46,832 bases of DNA from Bacteroidales bacterium (GCA_023251485.1 JAHEYR010000004.1:1-46832), one strand, 5' to 3'; counted from the stretch's first letter, positions 18,217-27,340 are shown. Made by a program: numbers and translations. Notes: a model not told the origin generated them from the letters alone.

Positions 18217-18933
18217 ATGAAAGTAGAACCTTCTATTCCGCAACATCGAAAAGTTTATGAAATTATTCGTGCACATATAACTGAAGGTCTGTTTGTTGAA
18301 GGCGATCTTCTCCCTTCAGAGAATGAATTGTGTACCGTTCATAAAGTGACAAGGCCTACTATTCGTAAGGCACTCGACAGATTGGCTAATGAAGGATATA
18401 TCGTTAGATATCAGGGAAAAGGGAGCATTGTGAAGGGGATCCCAAAAGGCATCGGGATTCTTTCCTTAACAGGAACCACTTCAGCTATCGGAAAAGATAA
18501 TCTACAAACTCATATTATTGTAAAGCCGATTATTCGCAATTGGAAAGAGGCATTTACCTTTCAGCTCACAAATCGGGAGATAGAATCAGGTTGTATATAC
18601 ATGGAACGATTGAGGTTTGTAAACAACAAGCCTGTATTTTTCGATGTCACGATGATTGCAAATATCAACTTACCTCGTTTTACATCGAGAAACTTCGAAA
18701 ATAAATCACTCTTTGATGTTTTACGTAAACACTATCAGATAGAGGTGAAAGGGGGAGAGCAAAAACTATTGGCTATTACAGCGGATGAGCGTCTTCAACA
18801 ATATTTTAATGTGGCCGCAAGTCATCCTGTACTTCAATTAAACCGAAAGATTGAAACGAGCAGAACCGGACTTTTTATATATAGTCAGGTTTTTTGTAAC
18901 TCAGACGAGTATGTGCTTTATGGAACTTTTTAA
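18217..18933 (+). CDS. GntR family regulator with UTRA domain
   Basis: A 238-residue regulator. Residues about 8-70 form the GntR winged helix (HRKVYEIIRAHITEGLFVEGDLLPSENEL, then VTRPTIRKALDRLANEGYIVRYQGKGS). The rest is a UTRA ligand-binding domain (HutC subfamily), which usually senses a sugar phosphate or small metabolite. I chose the ATG at 18217; a TTG at 18190 would add nine residues but lies almost on the predicted transcript start. The gene is divergent from the E2-E3-E1 cluster, and both promoters carry the same operator-like core, so it is probably the cluster's repressor. The inducer is likely a pathway intermediate. Confidence 0.85.
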   Translation: MKVEPSIPQHRKVYEIIRAHITEGLFVEGDLLPSENELCTVHKVTRPTIRKALDRLANEGYIVRYQGKGSIVKGIPKGIGILSLTGTTSAIGKDNLQTHIIVKPIIRNWKEAFTFQLTNREIESGCIYMERLRFVNNKPVFFDVTMIANINLPRFTSRNFENKSLFDVLRKHYQIEVKGGEQKLLAITADERLQQYFNVAASHPVLQLNRKIETSRTGLFIYSQVFCNSDEYVLYGTF

Positions 18934-18960
18934 AGCTTTACTATAAAATTAGGGTATATA

Positions 18961-19015
18961 AAAAAAGAGTCCAGATAAATTCTTCCACTAAAAGATTTTA
19001 TCTGGACTCTTTTTT
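18961..19015. terminator. Bidirectional terminator between regulator and transaldolase genes
   Basis: A perfect 19-bp stem (18961-18979 with 18997-19015) with A-rich and T-rich ends on both strands. It serves the plus-strand GntR gene and the minus-strand transaldolase gene. Confidence 0.92.
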
Positions 19016-19049
19016 TATTAAAGACACTTAAATAGGTCTCTTAAATCAT

Positions 19050-19712
19050 TTACTTTACATCATAATAAGGTAATCCATCTCTTTCAAAATCTGAAACCGC
19101 TTTTTCTGTCATAGGATGGTTCATTAATGAGGTAAGTACTTCATAAGATACAGTTACAGAATGACATCCTACCATACTAACACGGTAGATTTGGTCAACA
19201 TTTTTAAAACTTGCAGCCAAAACCTTTGCATTCATATTATGAAGTTTAAGTGTTTTAACAATGTCAGATACAACATCAATTCCATGCGAACTAATGTTAT
19301 CTAAGCGGTTAACGTAAGGAGCTAAAAAGTCTGCACCTGCATTTGCAGCAATCAAAGCTTGTTGTTGTGTGAATATTGCTGTAGCAGTAACATTCATTCC
19401 TGCGTCTTTTACCATTCTCATCGCCTTGTAACCTTCGCGGGTAACTGGAATTTTTACATAGAAATTATTGTTAAAAGCAAAAAAGTCTCTGTATAATTTA
19501 GCTTCTTGCAAAATTTCATCAGCATTCTCACTAATGGTTTGAATATGCAACATCTTATTCCCAATAATCTCTTGAATCTCTGGAATGATTACTGATAGTT
19601 TTTTGCCGGAGGCTGACAAGATTGTTGGATTAGTTGTAACTCCTTCCATTGGATAATAATTGAATAGATCTTTGATCTCTTCAACATCCGCTGTGTCTGC
19701 TAGATAAATCAT
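19050..19712 (-). CDS. Transaldolase-like / fructose-6-phosphate aldolase family protein
   Basis: A 220-residue single-domain member of the small transaldolase family (TalC/FSA type, usually 214-225 residues). The Schiff-base lysine lies in NFYVKIPVT (K87), after the opening MIYLADTADVEEI and GVTTNPTIL. The family includes true transaldolases and fructose-6-phosphate (dihydroxyacetone) aldolases; sequence reading alone does not separate them. It stands between the regulated dehydrogenase cluster and the fucose operon. It has its own -7 box and a terminator on each side, so it is a separate unit. A role in splitting a ketose phosphate from either neighbour is possible but unproven. Confidence 0.85.
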   Translation of the reverse strand: MIYLADTADVEEIKDLFNYYPMEGVTTNPTILSASGKKLSVIIPEIQEIIGNKMLHIQTISENADEILQEAKLYRDFFAFNNNFYVKIPVTREGYKAMRMVKDAGMNVTATAIFTQQQALIAANAGADFLAPYVNRLDNISSHGIDVVSDIVKTLKLHNMNAKVLAASFKNVDQIYRVSMVGCHSVTVSYEVLTSLMNHPMTEKAVSDFERDGLPYYDVK

Positions 19713-19792
19713 ATTGATAAATTGTTATTGTGTTGAAAAATAAATCGTTATAGTGAATTGTCGCTATATTTTTTACCCTTTAAATTTTGCTG

Positions 19793-19800
19793 CAAAAGTA
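19793..19800 (-). promoter_or_regulatory. Candidate -7 box of the transaldolase-like gene
   Basis: The minus strand reads TACTTTTG, a match to TAnnTTTG, about 80 bases before the start codon. No clear -33 element was found. Confidence 0.4.
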
Positions 19801-19898
19801 CTGCTTTTAATTTTATCATCTAGGATAATTTAATATTAATTTAGAAAAGATTACGTCACTTTATAAAAATGAAATTATAAGAAGGTATAAAAAGCAAA

Positions 19899-19940
19899 AA
19901 TCTTCAGGAATAAAGCTTTTAGACTATTTTCCTGAAGATT
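19899..19940 (-). terminator. Terminator of the fucose operon
   Basis: A perfect 12-bp stem (AATCTTCAGGAA at 19899-19910 with TTCCTGAAGATT at 19929-19940) is followed by a T-rich stretch on the minus strand, 22 bases after the fucP stop. Confidence 0.8.
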
Positions 19941-19962
19941 AAATATATTTTTTAAAATCTAC

Positions 19963-21312
19963 TTAAGCTACTTTACGTGGTTTGTATCCATAGAGTCCGA
20001 AGAAGAAAACAACCACAAAACAGGTCAGCGGAACCATGAATCCGATTTTCATCGTACTAACGTCAGCTATATATCCCATAAGAGCTGGGAAAATAGCTCC
20101 ACCTACAATTGCCATTACGAGAAAAGAGGATGCCCGTTTTGTATGACTTCCTAAATCTTTTAATCCTAATGCAAAAATGGTAGGAAACATGATACTCATA
20201 AAGAAATAGATCAGACAGAGGGCAACAATAGCAATAAATCCTGCACCAGCTACTACTATGGCAGTGAGAATGACGCAACACAGCGCATAGATAAACAGTA
20301 ACTTATTGGGCTTAAACCATGTCATCAAGATACTTCCGATAAAACGACCGATCATAAATAATCCCATGGCCCCTAATGCCAGGATAATACCGGCAGTAGT
20401 ATTATATAATTGTCCCTGATCTGTAATGGATGGATTTGCAGCACTTACCATATTTATGATAGCGTGGATTATTCCTGCTCCGATGACATTTCCTTTGGAT
20501 AATGAATTGAATATGTCGGTCACATAATTTACAAAGAAACTGTTGATTCCTGTTTGAGCGGCGACGTAGAAAAATTGGGCAAAGACAGCAAATACAAAAT
20601 GCCGATAGTGAAATAGAGATTTGAACGCAACTGTATTATTGGCTTCTTCAGTTTCAGTAGACTCCACATGTTCTGCCTGAGCCTCATTTATTTCTGGTAG
20701 TTTAGTTTTCTGAAACAGTACGGCGATCAGTAAAACTACAATTCCAATTCCAACGTATGGAATGGCTAATGATGCAAATACATTGCCGGAGCTAGCTCCA
20801 CCAAAGATAATAATGCTACCTACCAAAGGTCCTAAGATCCATCCCAGACCATTAAATGACTGTGACAGTGTAAGCCGTTGTTCTGCGGAATCCTTTGGCC
20901 CAAGAACAGTAGCGTAAGGATTTGCTGCAGTTTCTAAACAGGTAAGACCTAAGGCAATAATAAATAAAGCTACTAAAAATGCCCAAAATGCGCCTATCTG
21001 TATTGCAGGTAGAAATAGGAAGGCTCCGACTGCATATAACAGCAAACCAAAAATAATTCCTTTTTTGTAGCCAAATCGTTTCATGAAAAGACCGGCAGGA
21101 ATAGCCATTAAGAAATATCCACCATAGACGGCTGCTTGAACCAAACCGCTTTGTGCTTTTGAAACATGTAAAATATCCTGAAAATGTTTGTTTAATACAT
21201 CCAGAAGACTATGGGCAAAACCCCATAAGAAGAAAAGGCTGGTAACCAGGATGAAAGGAACCAGATAATTAGTTCCATCAGTACTCTTGAGAAGTGGTGC
21301 TCGTTTACTCAT
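19963..21312 (-). CDS. fucP: L-fucose:H+ symporter-type permease
   Basis: A 449-residue major facilitator superfamily transporter with about 12 membrane segments. The first segment reads FILVTSLFFLWGFAHSLLDVLNKHFQ, the hallmark of the FucP family of fucose, galactose and glucose permeases. The loop GLFMKRFGYKKG between segments 2 and 3 is the MFS signature, and NPYATVLG and SFNGLGWILGP are also typical. It lies 29 bases downstream of the kinase gene in an operon with fucose isomerase and kinase, which makes L-fucose the most likely cargo. Confidence 0.88.
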   Translation of the reverse strand: MSKRAPLLKSTDGTNYLVPFILVTSLFFLWGFAHSLLDVLNKHFQDILHVSKAQSGLVQAAVYGGYFLMAIPAGLFMKRFGYKKGIIFGLLLYAVGAFLFLPAIQIGAFWAFLVALFIIALGLTCLETAANPYATVLGPKDSAEQRLTLSQSFNGLGWILGPLVGSIIIFGGASSGNVFASLAIPYVGIGIVVLLIAVLFQKTKLPEINEAQAEHVESTETEEANNTVAFKSLFHYRHFVFAVFAQFFYVAAQTGINSFFVNYVTDIFNSLSKGNVIGAGIIHAIINMVSAANPSITDQGQLYNTTAGIILALGAMGLFMIGRFIGSILMTWFKPNKLLFIYALCCVILTAIVVAGAGFIAIVALCLIYFFMSIMFPTIFALGLKDLGSHTKRASSFLVMAIVGGAIFPALMGYIADVSTMKIGFMVPLTCFVVVFFFGLYGYKPRKVA

Positions 21313-21341
21313 CGAAAATATTATTTGCTTTGGTAGATTAA

Positions 21342-22811
21342 TTATTGATTAAAAACAGGTTGATAGTTTTTATAAATCTGCTCATAAGCTGCCCTATCTG
21401 AACATGGTTCGTAAATAGTATTATTACATAATACATTTTCAGAGGCTTCTTGAGGTGAAGAATAGAATCCGGCAGCAGGCATAGCGAAAAGTGCAGCGCC
21501 GAGAACGGTAGTCTCTTTACGATCCGAAACTTTTAAAGGTATGCCCAGTACATCTGCTCTGATTTGGTTCCACAGTTTATTCTTCGAACCACCTCCTACA
21601 CATATAACGGATTGTGCTTTAAAGCTCCCGGCTTTTTCTAGTTTCATTAATCCTTGCTTGGTATAGAAGGAGAGTGCTTCTAATGTGGCACGATAAACAT
21701 GGGCACGTGTCGATTCGTTTTGAAGTCCGGTGATAGATCCTTTACTGTTTACAAATCCTCCCTGAAATAATTCTGGGATTACGGTTACACCTTTACAACC
21801 GGCTTCTATCTGTGAAGCCTGTTCTATCATTATATCGTAACGATCCGTCTGGTTTGCCAGATCGGCAAAGAACATTTTAGAAACCCATTCTAAAACACCC
21901 GAAGCTACCCATTGTACGCCAAGATCAATTATTCCTTTTTCAGCATCCAGTTCAATGGTTACTCCTTCATTTTTTTCGGGTAGACAAATCGTATTGCTGT
22001 GTGCTCGTGCCATAAGTATCTCCCAGGTGCCAGAGCTTAAAACGGGTTCATTTATCCCTGCCCCAGAGCCAAAGACTGCAAATTGTGTGTCGTGTCCGGC
22101 TGCAACAACAGGAATACCTATTCTCACACCGAGTTCCTCAGCTGCTTTGTTGGTGACCTTTCCAACGATTGTCCCGGGTTCTGCAATTGGAGCAAATAAT
22201 GACGGTTTTAAACCTAATGCTGAAAATATCTCTTCTGAAAACGAACGCGACTTTAGATCAGTCAACATTGACGTCCCCGCCATTGTCGTATCAGAAACAA
22301 ATTCTCCCGTTAGTTTATAAAGAAAGATGGATGGCATAAACAGATATGAATCCATTCCTTTGATAACTTCGGGACGGTTTTCTTTCAGCCAGATTAATTT
22401 ATTAATGGTATTAAAGTGATAGGATTGCAACCCTGTGATGTCATACAGCCTTTTAGGATCTATATATTTCCCGATTGAATCCATCACGGGAACCGTTCTG
22501 CTACATTGCCACGAAATTACCGGATAGCAAAGAGATCCATCTTTATTCATGGCCGCACCATCAACACCAAAAGTGGTAACGGTGATAGCTGCAATTTCAA
22601 CTTCTTTTAATTCTCTAAGGATTGCATGGGTGCAACTAATAAACTTACTCCAGATTTCTTCCGTGTCCCAGATAAGGCCACCTGAATATAAAGGATCGTT
22701 TACTGTTCGGTTAGGCATTGAATGAGCCGCGATGATTAATCCTTTTTCATCAACAGCTATTGCTCTCAGGTTTGTTGCTCCGCAATCGAGGACGAGTATA
22801 ACTTTTTTCAT
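21342..22811 (-). CDS. fucK: FGGY-family carbohydrate kinase (L-fuculokinase-like)
   Basis: A 489-residue sugar kinase with the ATPase-fold phosphate-1 motif LDCGATNLRAIAVD at the N-terminus, a catalytic aspartate in TFGVDGAAM, and the C-terminal FGGY region GGGSKNKLWNQIRADVLGIPL. The length is close to E. coli FucK (482). Between the isomerase and permease genes it most likely phosphorylates L-fuculose to L-fuculose 1-phosphate, although rhamnulokinase-like activity cannot be excluded from sequence. It follows fucI by 106 bases containing a strong hairpin. In the Bacteroides fuc operon known to me an aldolase gene (fucA) sits between these two; here it is absent. Confidence 0.82.
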   Translation of the reverse strand: MKKVILVLDCGATNLRAIAVDEKGLIIAAHSMPNRTVNDPLYSGGLIWDTEEIWSKFISCTHAILRELKEVEIAAITVTTFGVDGAAMNKDGSLCYPVISWQCSRTVPVMDSIGKYIDPKRLYDITGLQSYHFNTINKLIWLKENRPEVIKGMDSYLFMPSIFLYKLTGEFVSDTTMAGTSMLTDLKSRSFSEEIFSALGLKPSLFAPIAEPGTIVGKVTNKAAEELGVRIGIPVVAAGHDTQFAVFGSGAGINEPVLSSGTWEILMARAHSNTICLPEKNEGVTIELDAEKGIIDLGVQWVASGVLEWVSKMFFADLANQTDRYDIMIEQASQIEAGCKGVTVIPELFQGGFVNSKGSITGLQNESTRAHVYRATLEALSFYTKQGLMKLEKAGSFKAQSVICVGGGSKNKLWNQIRADVLGIPLKVSDRKETTVLGAALFAMPAAGFYSSPQEASENVLCNNTIYEPCSDRAAYEQIYKNYQPVFNQ

Positions 22812-22830
22812 GGATGCCGAAAAGTGTTAG

Positions 22831-22874
22831 ACCGCTGCATAGCTATAGGAATATTTATATAGCTACGCAACGGT
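22831..22874. promoter_or_regulatory. Intercistronic hairpin between fucI and fucK
   Basis: Bases 22831-22847 pair with 22858-22874 (15 of 17 pairs standard, the other two G-U on one strand) around a 10-base loop. With no T tract it is more likely an RNA-processing or stabilising element than a terminator. Confidence 0.5.
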
Positions 22875-22917
22875 TGAAAGAATTTGACTGATTATAAATC
22901 AGTGTATAGTTTACGAC

Positions 22918-24696
22918 TTAGTACTTTCCATAAATTGGTCCATAGTTCTGGCAGGCGCGATAATCCTGACCTTCGACATCCATTCCGAATGAATTCCATG
23001 CACTTGGACGGAAGATTTTGTCCGAAGGTACGTTATGCATGTTGACAGGGATACGAAGAATAGCAGCCATGGTGATCAAGTCGGCACCGATATGTCCAAA
23101 ACTTGAAGCTCCGTGGTTGGCACCCCAATTACCCATTACAGAATATACATCTTTAAATGCACCTTCACCGGTCAGTCTTGGTGCAAACCAGGTAGTTGGC
23201 CAGGTAGGATCTGTTCTGTTTACTAAAACGCTATTCATGTCTTCAGGAAGTTCAACAGTCCATCCTTCAGCGATTTGTAAAACAGGACCAACACCTTTTA
23301 CCAAGTTTATTCTCGACATCGTAATCGGCATTCCACTACGTGTTGTAAACTCACTTGAATAACCACCGCCACGGAAATATTCATATACAGCTGATGGCCA
23401 TGTCGTGTTTTCCAGACATTCTTTAACTTCTTGTTCTTTTATATCCCAGAAAGGTTTAACGGCAGGACTATCATCGATGCTTTGGCGACCGGTAAAGTCG
23501 AGTGCAGAAGCTCCTGAGTTGATCAAATGGATGATTCCATTAGCCGCACAACCTGTAAGTTCTTTTCCGGTAACACGTTTTACAGCTTCAGGACTCCAAT
23601 AGGTTCTAACGTCGCTAAATAGCTGAGCGGTGTTGGTAAGCAGATTCCCAAACAACATAGCCACGCCATTTAATGAATCATTCTCGGTAGCAAGAACATA
23701 GGCCTGACGAATTCCATTCCAGTCAAATGATGAATTCAGAATAGCTTCCATGAAATCACCATTTGGAAAATGATCAGTCCAATGACGTTGTCCCTGGAAT
23801 CCGGCAGCGATGGCATTATGTCCTAAAGCCTCTTCACCAAAACCTAATGCTGCAAGTTTAGAATTACCAACCATCAAATCGCGAGCAATGAGTGTCATTT
23901 TGACAACGGTTTCCCAGATCTTATCTTTTTCAGCTTTAGTACGTTGTATGGTTTTGTTAACGTCTTTTCCTTCTTTACAATTTTCGCGAGTCCATTTCAG
24001 TGCTACTTCATATTCTTCCTGATCGTAAATGTTTTCGTCGATACGGCGGGTAAACTCACTCATGTCAACATATTCATTTCTCATTCCAAGATAGGTCTGG
24101 AAGAAATGATCGTCAACAATCGAACCTGCTATACCCATTGATACTGACCCCAGTGAAAGGTATGATTTACCTCTCATCGTTGCAACAGCGACTGCCGCTC
24201 TGGTAAAACGAAGTAACTTCTCTTTTACATCTTCAGGAATGGTTGTGTTTGTCGAATCCTGAACATCATGTCCATAAATTCCAAATGCAGGTAATCCTTT
24301 TTGCGTGTGGCCGGCTAATACTGCTGCCAGATAAACTGCTCCCGGACGTTCTGTTCCATTAAAACCCCATACTGCCTTTGGGTAATATGGATTGGTATCC
24401 ATTGTTTCTGATCCATAACACCAACATGGCGATACGGTAATAGTTGCACCAACTCCTTCTCTTTCAAACTTATCAGCACACATTGCAGATTCGGCTACTC
24501 CACCGATACAGGTATCAGCAATGACACATTCCACCGGTGTACCATCAAGATATTTTAAGTTCGCTTGAATAAGCTCGGCAACGCTAATTGCCATATTCAT
24601 GGTTTGAGTTTCTAATGATTCTCTCACACCTTTTCTGCGTCCATCGATGGTTGGACGAATTCCGATTTTTGGCTTTCTGCCGTAGTATCTGTTCAT
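22918..24696 (-). CDS. fucI: L-fucose isomerase
   Basis: A 592-residue L-fucose isomerase, one residue off the E. coli length. The three manganese ligands known from the E. coli enzyme (E337, D361, H528) correspond to E338 in ATENDS, D362 in LFSDVRT and H528 in GANHGASS. It interconverts L-fucose and L-fuculose and can also act on D-arabinose in related enzymes. It lies 59 bases downstream of the GntR-type regulator gene fucR and heads the structural genes fucI-fucK-fucP. No Shine-Dalgarno sequence precedes it. Confidence 0.95.
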   Translation of the reverse strand: MNRYYGRKPKIGIRPTIDGRRKGVRESLETQTMNMAISVAELIQANLKYLDGTPVECVIADTCIGGVAESAMCADKFEREGVGATITVSPCWCYGSETMDTNPYYPKAVWGFNGTERPGAVYLAAVLAGHTQKGLPAFGIYGHDVQDSTNTTIPEDVKEKLLRFTRAAVAVATMRGKSYLSLGSVSMGIAGSIVDDHFFQTYLGMRNEYVDMSEFTRRIDENIYDQEEYEVALKWTRENCKEGKDVNKTIQRTKAEKDKIWETVVKMTLIARDLMVGNSKLAALGFGEEALGHNAIAAGFQGQRHWTDHFPNGDFMEAILNSSFDWNGIRQAYVLATENDSLNGVAMLFGNLLTNTAQLFSDVRTYWSPEAVKRVTGKELTGCAANGIIHLINSGASALDFTGRQSIDDSPAVKPFWDIKEQEVKECLENTTWPSAVYEYFRGGGYSSEFTTRSGMPITMSRINLVKGVGPVLQIAEGWTVELPEDMNSVLVNRTDPTWPTTWFAPRLTGEGAFKDVYSVMGNWGANHGASSFGHIGADLITMAAILRIPVNMHNVPSDKIFRPSAWNSFGMDVEGQDYRACQNYGPIYGKY

Positions 24697-24755
24697 TTTT
24701 TTTAATTTATTATATTAAACTGTTATGATCTGTCCTGATGTAACTGTAAAAAAAA

Positions 24756-25769
24756 TTAGAGTGAACCTCTTTCGGTTAGAGTAGTCGGTACAATAAATTG
24801 TATTTTCTGTTTATGGAGCACAAAGTCAGCAACCATTTTGCCCATTAAGGCGAAGTCTGTCGAAATTACAGAAACACCATTTCCAATGATTTCTTTCATT
24901 GGCGTATCGTTATACGATATAATACCGACATCTTTTCCCAACTCTAGTTTGGCAGAATTGGTCGTTTTAACAATCTGAACAAGGTCGACTTCATCAATAA
25001 CGAAGAATAACTTGTTTTCAAGCTTATCAAATGGATCGAAGACATTGATGATACTATGCTTAATCGCGTAATCTTTACAGAATTGCTTAAAAGCATTGAT
25101 CGTTTCGTGTGGATGATAGGTTTCTTTTGGAAATACCAGAACAAACTCGTCATAGGCTCTGATTCTTTGTAATCCTGAAACCAAACTATTATATACTGCC
25201 TGATCAAAGTCCTGACAAACATATGAATAGTTTTCTTTTTCAAAGCGTCCCCAATCAAGAATGAGTAACTTATTCGAATCAATTTTTTTTAAGACATCGC
25301 TTAACATATCGTGATTGAAGTTCATCACGACATACATGCTGTATTGTCCGATATTGTCTAATAGTATGGATTCGAAGACCCTGAAGTTATAGTGATGAAA
25401 GTAAAGGTCAACACCATAGTTCTCAGGTAGGTTTGATCGTAGATTATGATATAATGTGTCTTTAAATGAGCTATAGGTATCCAGAAATAGCATCACCTTA
25501 TTTAAATCGGTGGCAACAAAATAGCCTCTTTGTGGCGATGATTCAATAGTACCCCGTCTGACTAATTCCCTATAGGCTTTAAAGATGGTATCTCTGGATA
25601 TTTTTGCAGTAAGGCTTAGTTGGTTTATAGAAGGCAAAGTATCGCCTGGTTCTAAATCTCCAATATTAATAGCCTGAATGATGGTATTAATCAGTTGCTG
25701 AACTTTAGAGGTTCGCGACTGATTATCGGCAACAAATTGGAGGGGTGGTTTACTGTTTTCTTTTGCCAT
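24756..25769 (-). CDS. fucR: GntR family regulator with LacI-like ligand domain (FucR type)
   Basis: A 337-residue regulator with an N-terminal GntR winged helix (residues about 17-85; GDLEPGDTLPSINQLSLTAKISRDTIFKAYREL) and a C-terminal domain of the periplasmic-binding/LacI type, as in the FucR regulator of Bacteroides. It is the first gene of the fuc operon and probably senses L-fucose or an intermediate. Its promoter (TATATTTG at 25809-25802) is followed by a tandem repeat just before the start codon, suggesting autoregulation. The AACTGT half of that repeat recurs twice in the fucR-fucI gap. Confidence 0.85.
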   Translation of the reverse strand: MAKENSKPPLQFVADNQSRTSKVQQLINTIIQAINIGDLEPGDTLPSINQLSLTAKISRDTIFKAYRELVRRGTIESSPQRGYFVATDLNKVMLFLDTYSSFKDTLYHNLRSNLPENYGVDLYFHHYNFRVFESILLDNIGQYSMYVVMNFNHDMLSDVLKKIDSNKLLILDWGRFEKENYSYVCQDFDQAVYNSLVSGLQRIRAYDEFVLVFPKETYHPHETINAFKQFCKDYAIKHSIINVFDPFDKLENKLFFVIDEVDLVQIVKTTNSAKLELGKDVGIISYNDTPMKEIIGNGVSVISTDFALMGKMVADFVLHKQKIQFIVPTTLTERGSL

Positions 25770-25772
25770 CTT

Positions 25773-25791
25773 CTGAACTGTGCTGAACTGT
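25773..25791. promoter_or_regulatory. Tandem 10-bp repeat in the fucR leader (possible operator)
   Basis: CTGAACTGT occurs at 25773-25781 and again at 25783-25791, exactly 10 bp apart, between the fucR -7 box and its start codon. The shared AACTGT also appears at 24718-24723 and 24742-24747 before fucI. Confidence 0.4.
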
Positions 25792-25801
25792 CATGCAGCG
25801 C

Positions 25802-25835
25802 CAAATATATGAAATAAATATTTCCTTATTACAAA
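25802..25835 (-). promoter_or_regulatory. Promoter of the fuc operon
   Basis: On the minus strand TATATTTG (25809-25802) matches TAnnTTTG, and TTTG (25835-25832) lies 22 bases upstream. The rest of the gap to 25974 is AT-rich and shows no gene. Confidence 0.55.
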
Positions 25836-25974
25836 AGCATAAATTTATTTTTAGATGATGGGTTAAGTTGACGAATCATTCAGATTAAAAATAAAAAAGG
25901 AAACAGGAGTAGCGATTTTCTACTTCTATTCCCTTAAAGAAATTTTGAAAAAAATTTAATATTGCTGTTCCTTC

Positions 25975-26631
25975 TTAAAACTGTAAAATACCAAAATATG
26001 CCGGTTGATGATAATCAGGATGAGCTGTTTTGATTGGATTCCAGGTCGTGTAATGTGGAGTCGGTAGATTGTCTCCGCACTTCTGTAGATTACCTTTGAT
26101 TGTTTGTCCCTTTAGCGAAGTGATTGAGTGATGCCAGAACGCAGAGAAAGGGATATAAACCGTAAGTTGCCATGGCTTCTCTAACTTTGTCGTTTCAAAG
26201 GGTTGACGACCTAATGATGATAGTCTTTTTACTAATCCGGTAATTTCTTCAGGAGCCTGTTGCCGGCTATGTCTGTCTTTGCCAAATCCAAGTAGGAGGG
26301 TCCCTATGGCATTGATCTCAAAATTGTAATAACTACCATCACCCGATGGATCAATAAACAGTTCTACGCATGAATCAGTGTAAACCTTATCATTATCTGA
26401 TGTATAGATTGCTCTTGAGAATTCTTCGGTGACATTAAATTTCAAAACGATACCCTCTTCAGTCTGAAATAGTTTAAAGCCTACATTAGGCTTCTCAGCG
26501 AATTCGTAAGGCCAATTCACATTTTCGATCATTGTATAATCTACTTTGCTGGTCTCGATGAATTCATTGATGTTTTCAATGGTAGTCTCTTTTGTTATTG
26601 ATTTCAGAAAGGGTACTTTTATGATATTCAT
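25975..26631 (-). CDS. Carbohydrate-binding family 9-like protein
   Basis: A 218-residue protein resembling the CBM9-like (DOMON-type) beta-sandwich family common in Bacteroidota: DSCVELFIDPSGDGSYYNFEINAIG in the middle, PWQLTVYIPFSAF, and the C-terminal TTWNPIKTAHPDYHQPAYFGILQF. I chose the ATG at 26631. An upstream in-frame ATG at 26733 lies before the promoter and adds 34 hydrophobic residues without family resemblance. With this start there is no signal peptide. Function is unknown; family members are predicted to bind or process glycans. Confidence 0.75.
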   Translation of the reverse strand: MNIIKVPFLKSITKETTIENINEFIETSKVDYTMIENVNWPYEFAEKPNVGFKLFQTEEGIVLKFNVTEEFSRAIYTSDNDKVYTDSCVELFIDPSGDGSYYNFEINAIGTLLLGFGKDRHSRQQAPEEITGLVKRLSSLGRQPFETTKLEKPWQLTVYIPFSAFWHHSITSLKGQTIKGNLQKCGDNLPTPHYTTWNPIKTAHPDYHQPAYFGILQF

Positions 26632-26691
26632 ATTGCATGAAGTTATTAGATAAAGAATTATAAACTTAAATATTTGAGTTGTAATCATCAT

Positions 26692-26721
26692 CAAATGTAC
26701 GAATAGCAGATAAGAATACAA
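26692..26721 (-). promoter_or_regulatory. Promoter of the CBM9-like gene
   Basis: The minus strand carries TACATTTG (26699-26692) and TTG (26721-26719) with 19 bases between them, a good match to the Bacteroidota promoter. The leader would be about 55 bases. Confidence 0.55.
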
Positions 26722-26744
26722 TACACAAAACATGTAAAAAAAGA

Positions 26745-26774
26745 AAAACCGGCCTCAGGCATGAGACCGGTTTT
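26745..26774 (-). terminator. Terminator of the hydrogenase operon
   Basis: AAAACCGG (26745-26752) pairs with CCGGTTTT (26767-26774), extended by four inner pairs (CTCA with TGAG), and is followed by a T-rich run on the minus strand. It lies 31 bases after the hydC stop. Confidence 0.8.
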
Positions 26775-26804
26775 CTGTAATAAAAACTACGGAAGTATTA
26801 GAGA

Positions 26805-27287
26805 TTATTCGTAATCCTTTAAGATTTCTCTAACTCCATCAGGAGCAACACGACCATAAACTTTTTCGCCTACCATAACTACAGGCGCTAAACCGCAGGC
26901 ACCAACACAACGAAGGCATCCCAGAGAAAATTTACCATCAGGTGTAGTTTCACCAACCTGTAGGTTAAGAATTCTCTTGAACTCATCGAGTACTTTTTCG
27001 CCACCACGAACGTAGCAGGCAGTACCCATACAGATCGAGATAGGATGTTGACCCTTTGGTAACATGCTGAAAAACGAGTAGAAGGTAACAACACCGTATA
27101 CCTGAGCTACAGATGTATTCAGTTCCTTGGCAATTACTTCTTGCACTTCTGCAGGCAAGTATCCAAAGATTCCCTGAGCTTTATGGAGCACATTGATCAG
27201 TTCGCTTTTCTCATTTCTAAATGATTTACAAACAGATTTTAGCTCCTCCAGTTGTTCGGGATTCAGTTTAAATTTTATATGTGACAT
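26805..27287 (-). CDS. hydC: NADH-linked [FeFe] hydrogenase, NuoE-like subunit (complex 1)
   Basis: A 160-residue NuoE-type subunit holding one [2Fe-2S] cluster. The four cysteines are seen in CMGTACYVRGG and CLRCVGACGLAPV. It passes electrons between the flavin subunit and the rest of a trimeric hydrogenase. It is the last gene of the operon, 53 bases after the catalytic subunit, and has a strong GGAGG ribosome binding site (27297-27301), rare in this window. A related subunit of the second hydrogenase lies at 38473. A terminator follows. Confidence 0.9.
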   Translation of the reverse strand: MSHIKFKLNPEQLEELKSVCKSFRNEKSELINVLHKAQGIFGYLPAEVQEVIAKELNTSVAQVYGVVTFYSFFSMLPKGQHPISICMGTACYVRGGEKVLDEFKRILNLQVGETTPDGKFSLGCLRCVGACGLAPVVMVGEKVYGRVAPDGVREILKDYE

Positions 27288-27340
27288 TATACAGATCCTC
27301 CAAATTTGATTTAATGCTATTTGAATCTTTGTTTTCCCAA

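Noticed and set aside
19717-19736. Rex-like site before the transaldolase-like gene
   Set aside because: TTGTTATTGTGTTGAAAA keeps only about 11 of 14 positions and its right half is poor; not enough without other support.
26632-26733. N-terminal hydrophobic extension of the CBM9-like protein
   Set aside because: The extra 34 codons span the predicted promoter, and the ATG at 26631 matches the start of the recognisable domain.
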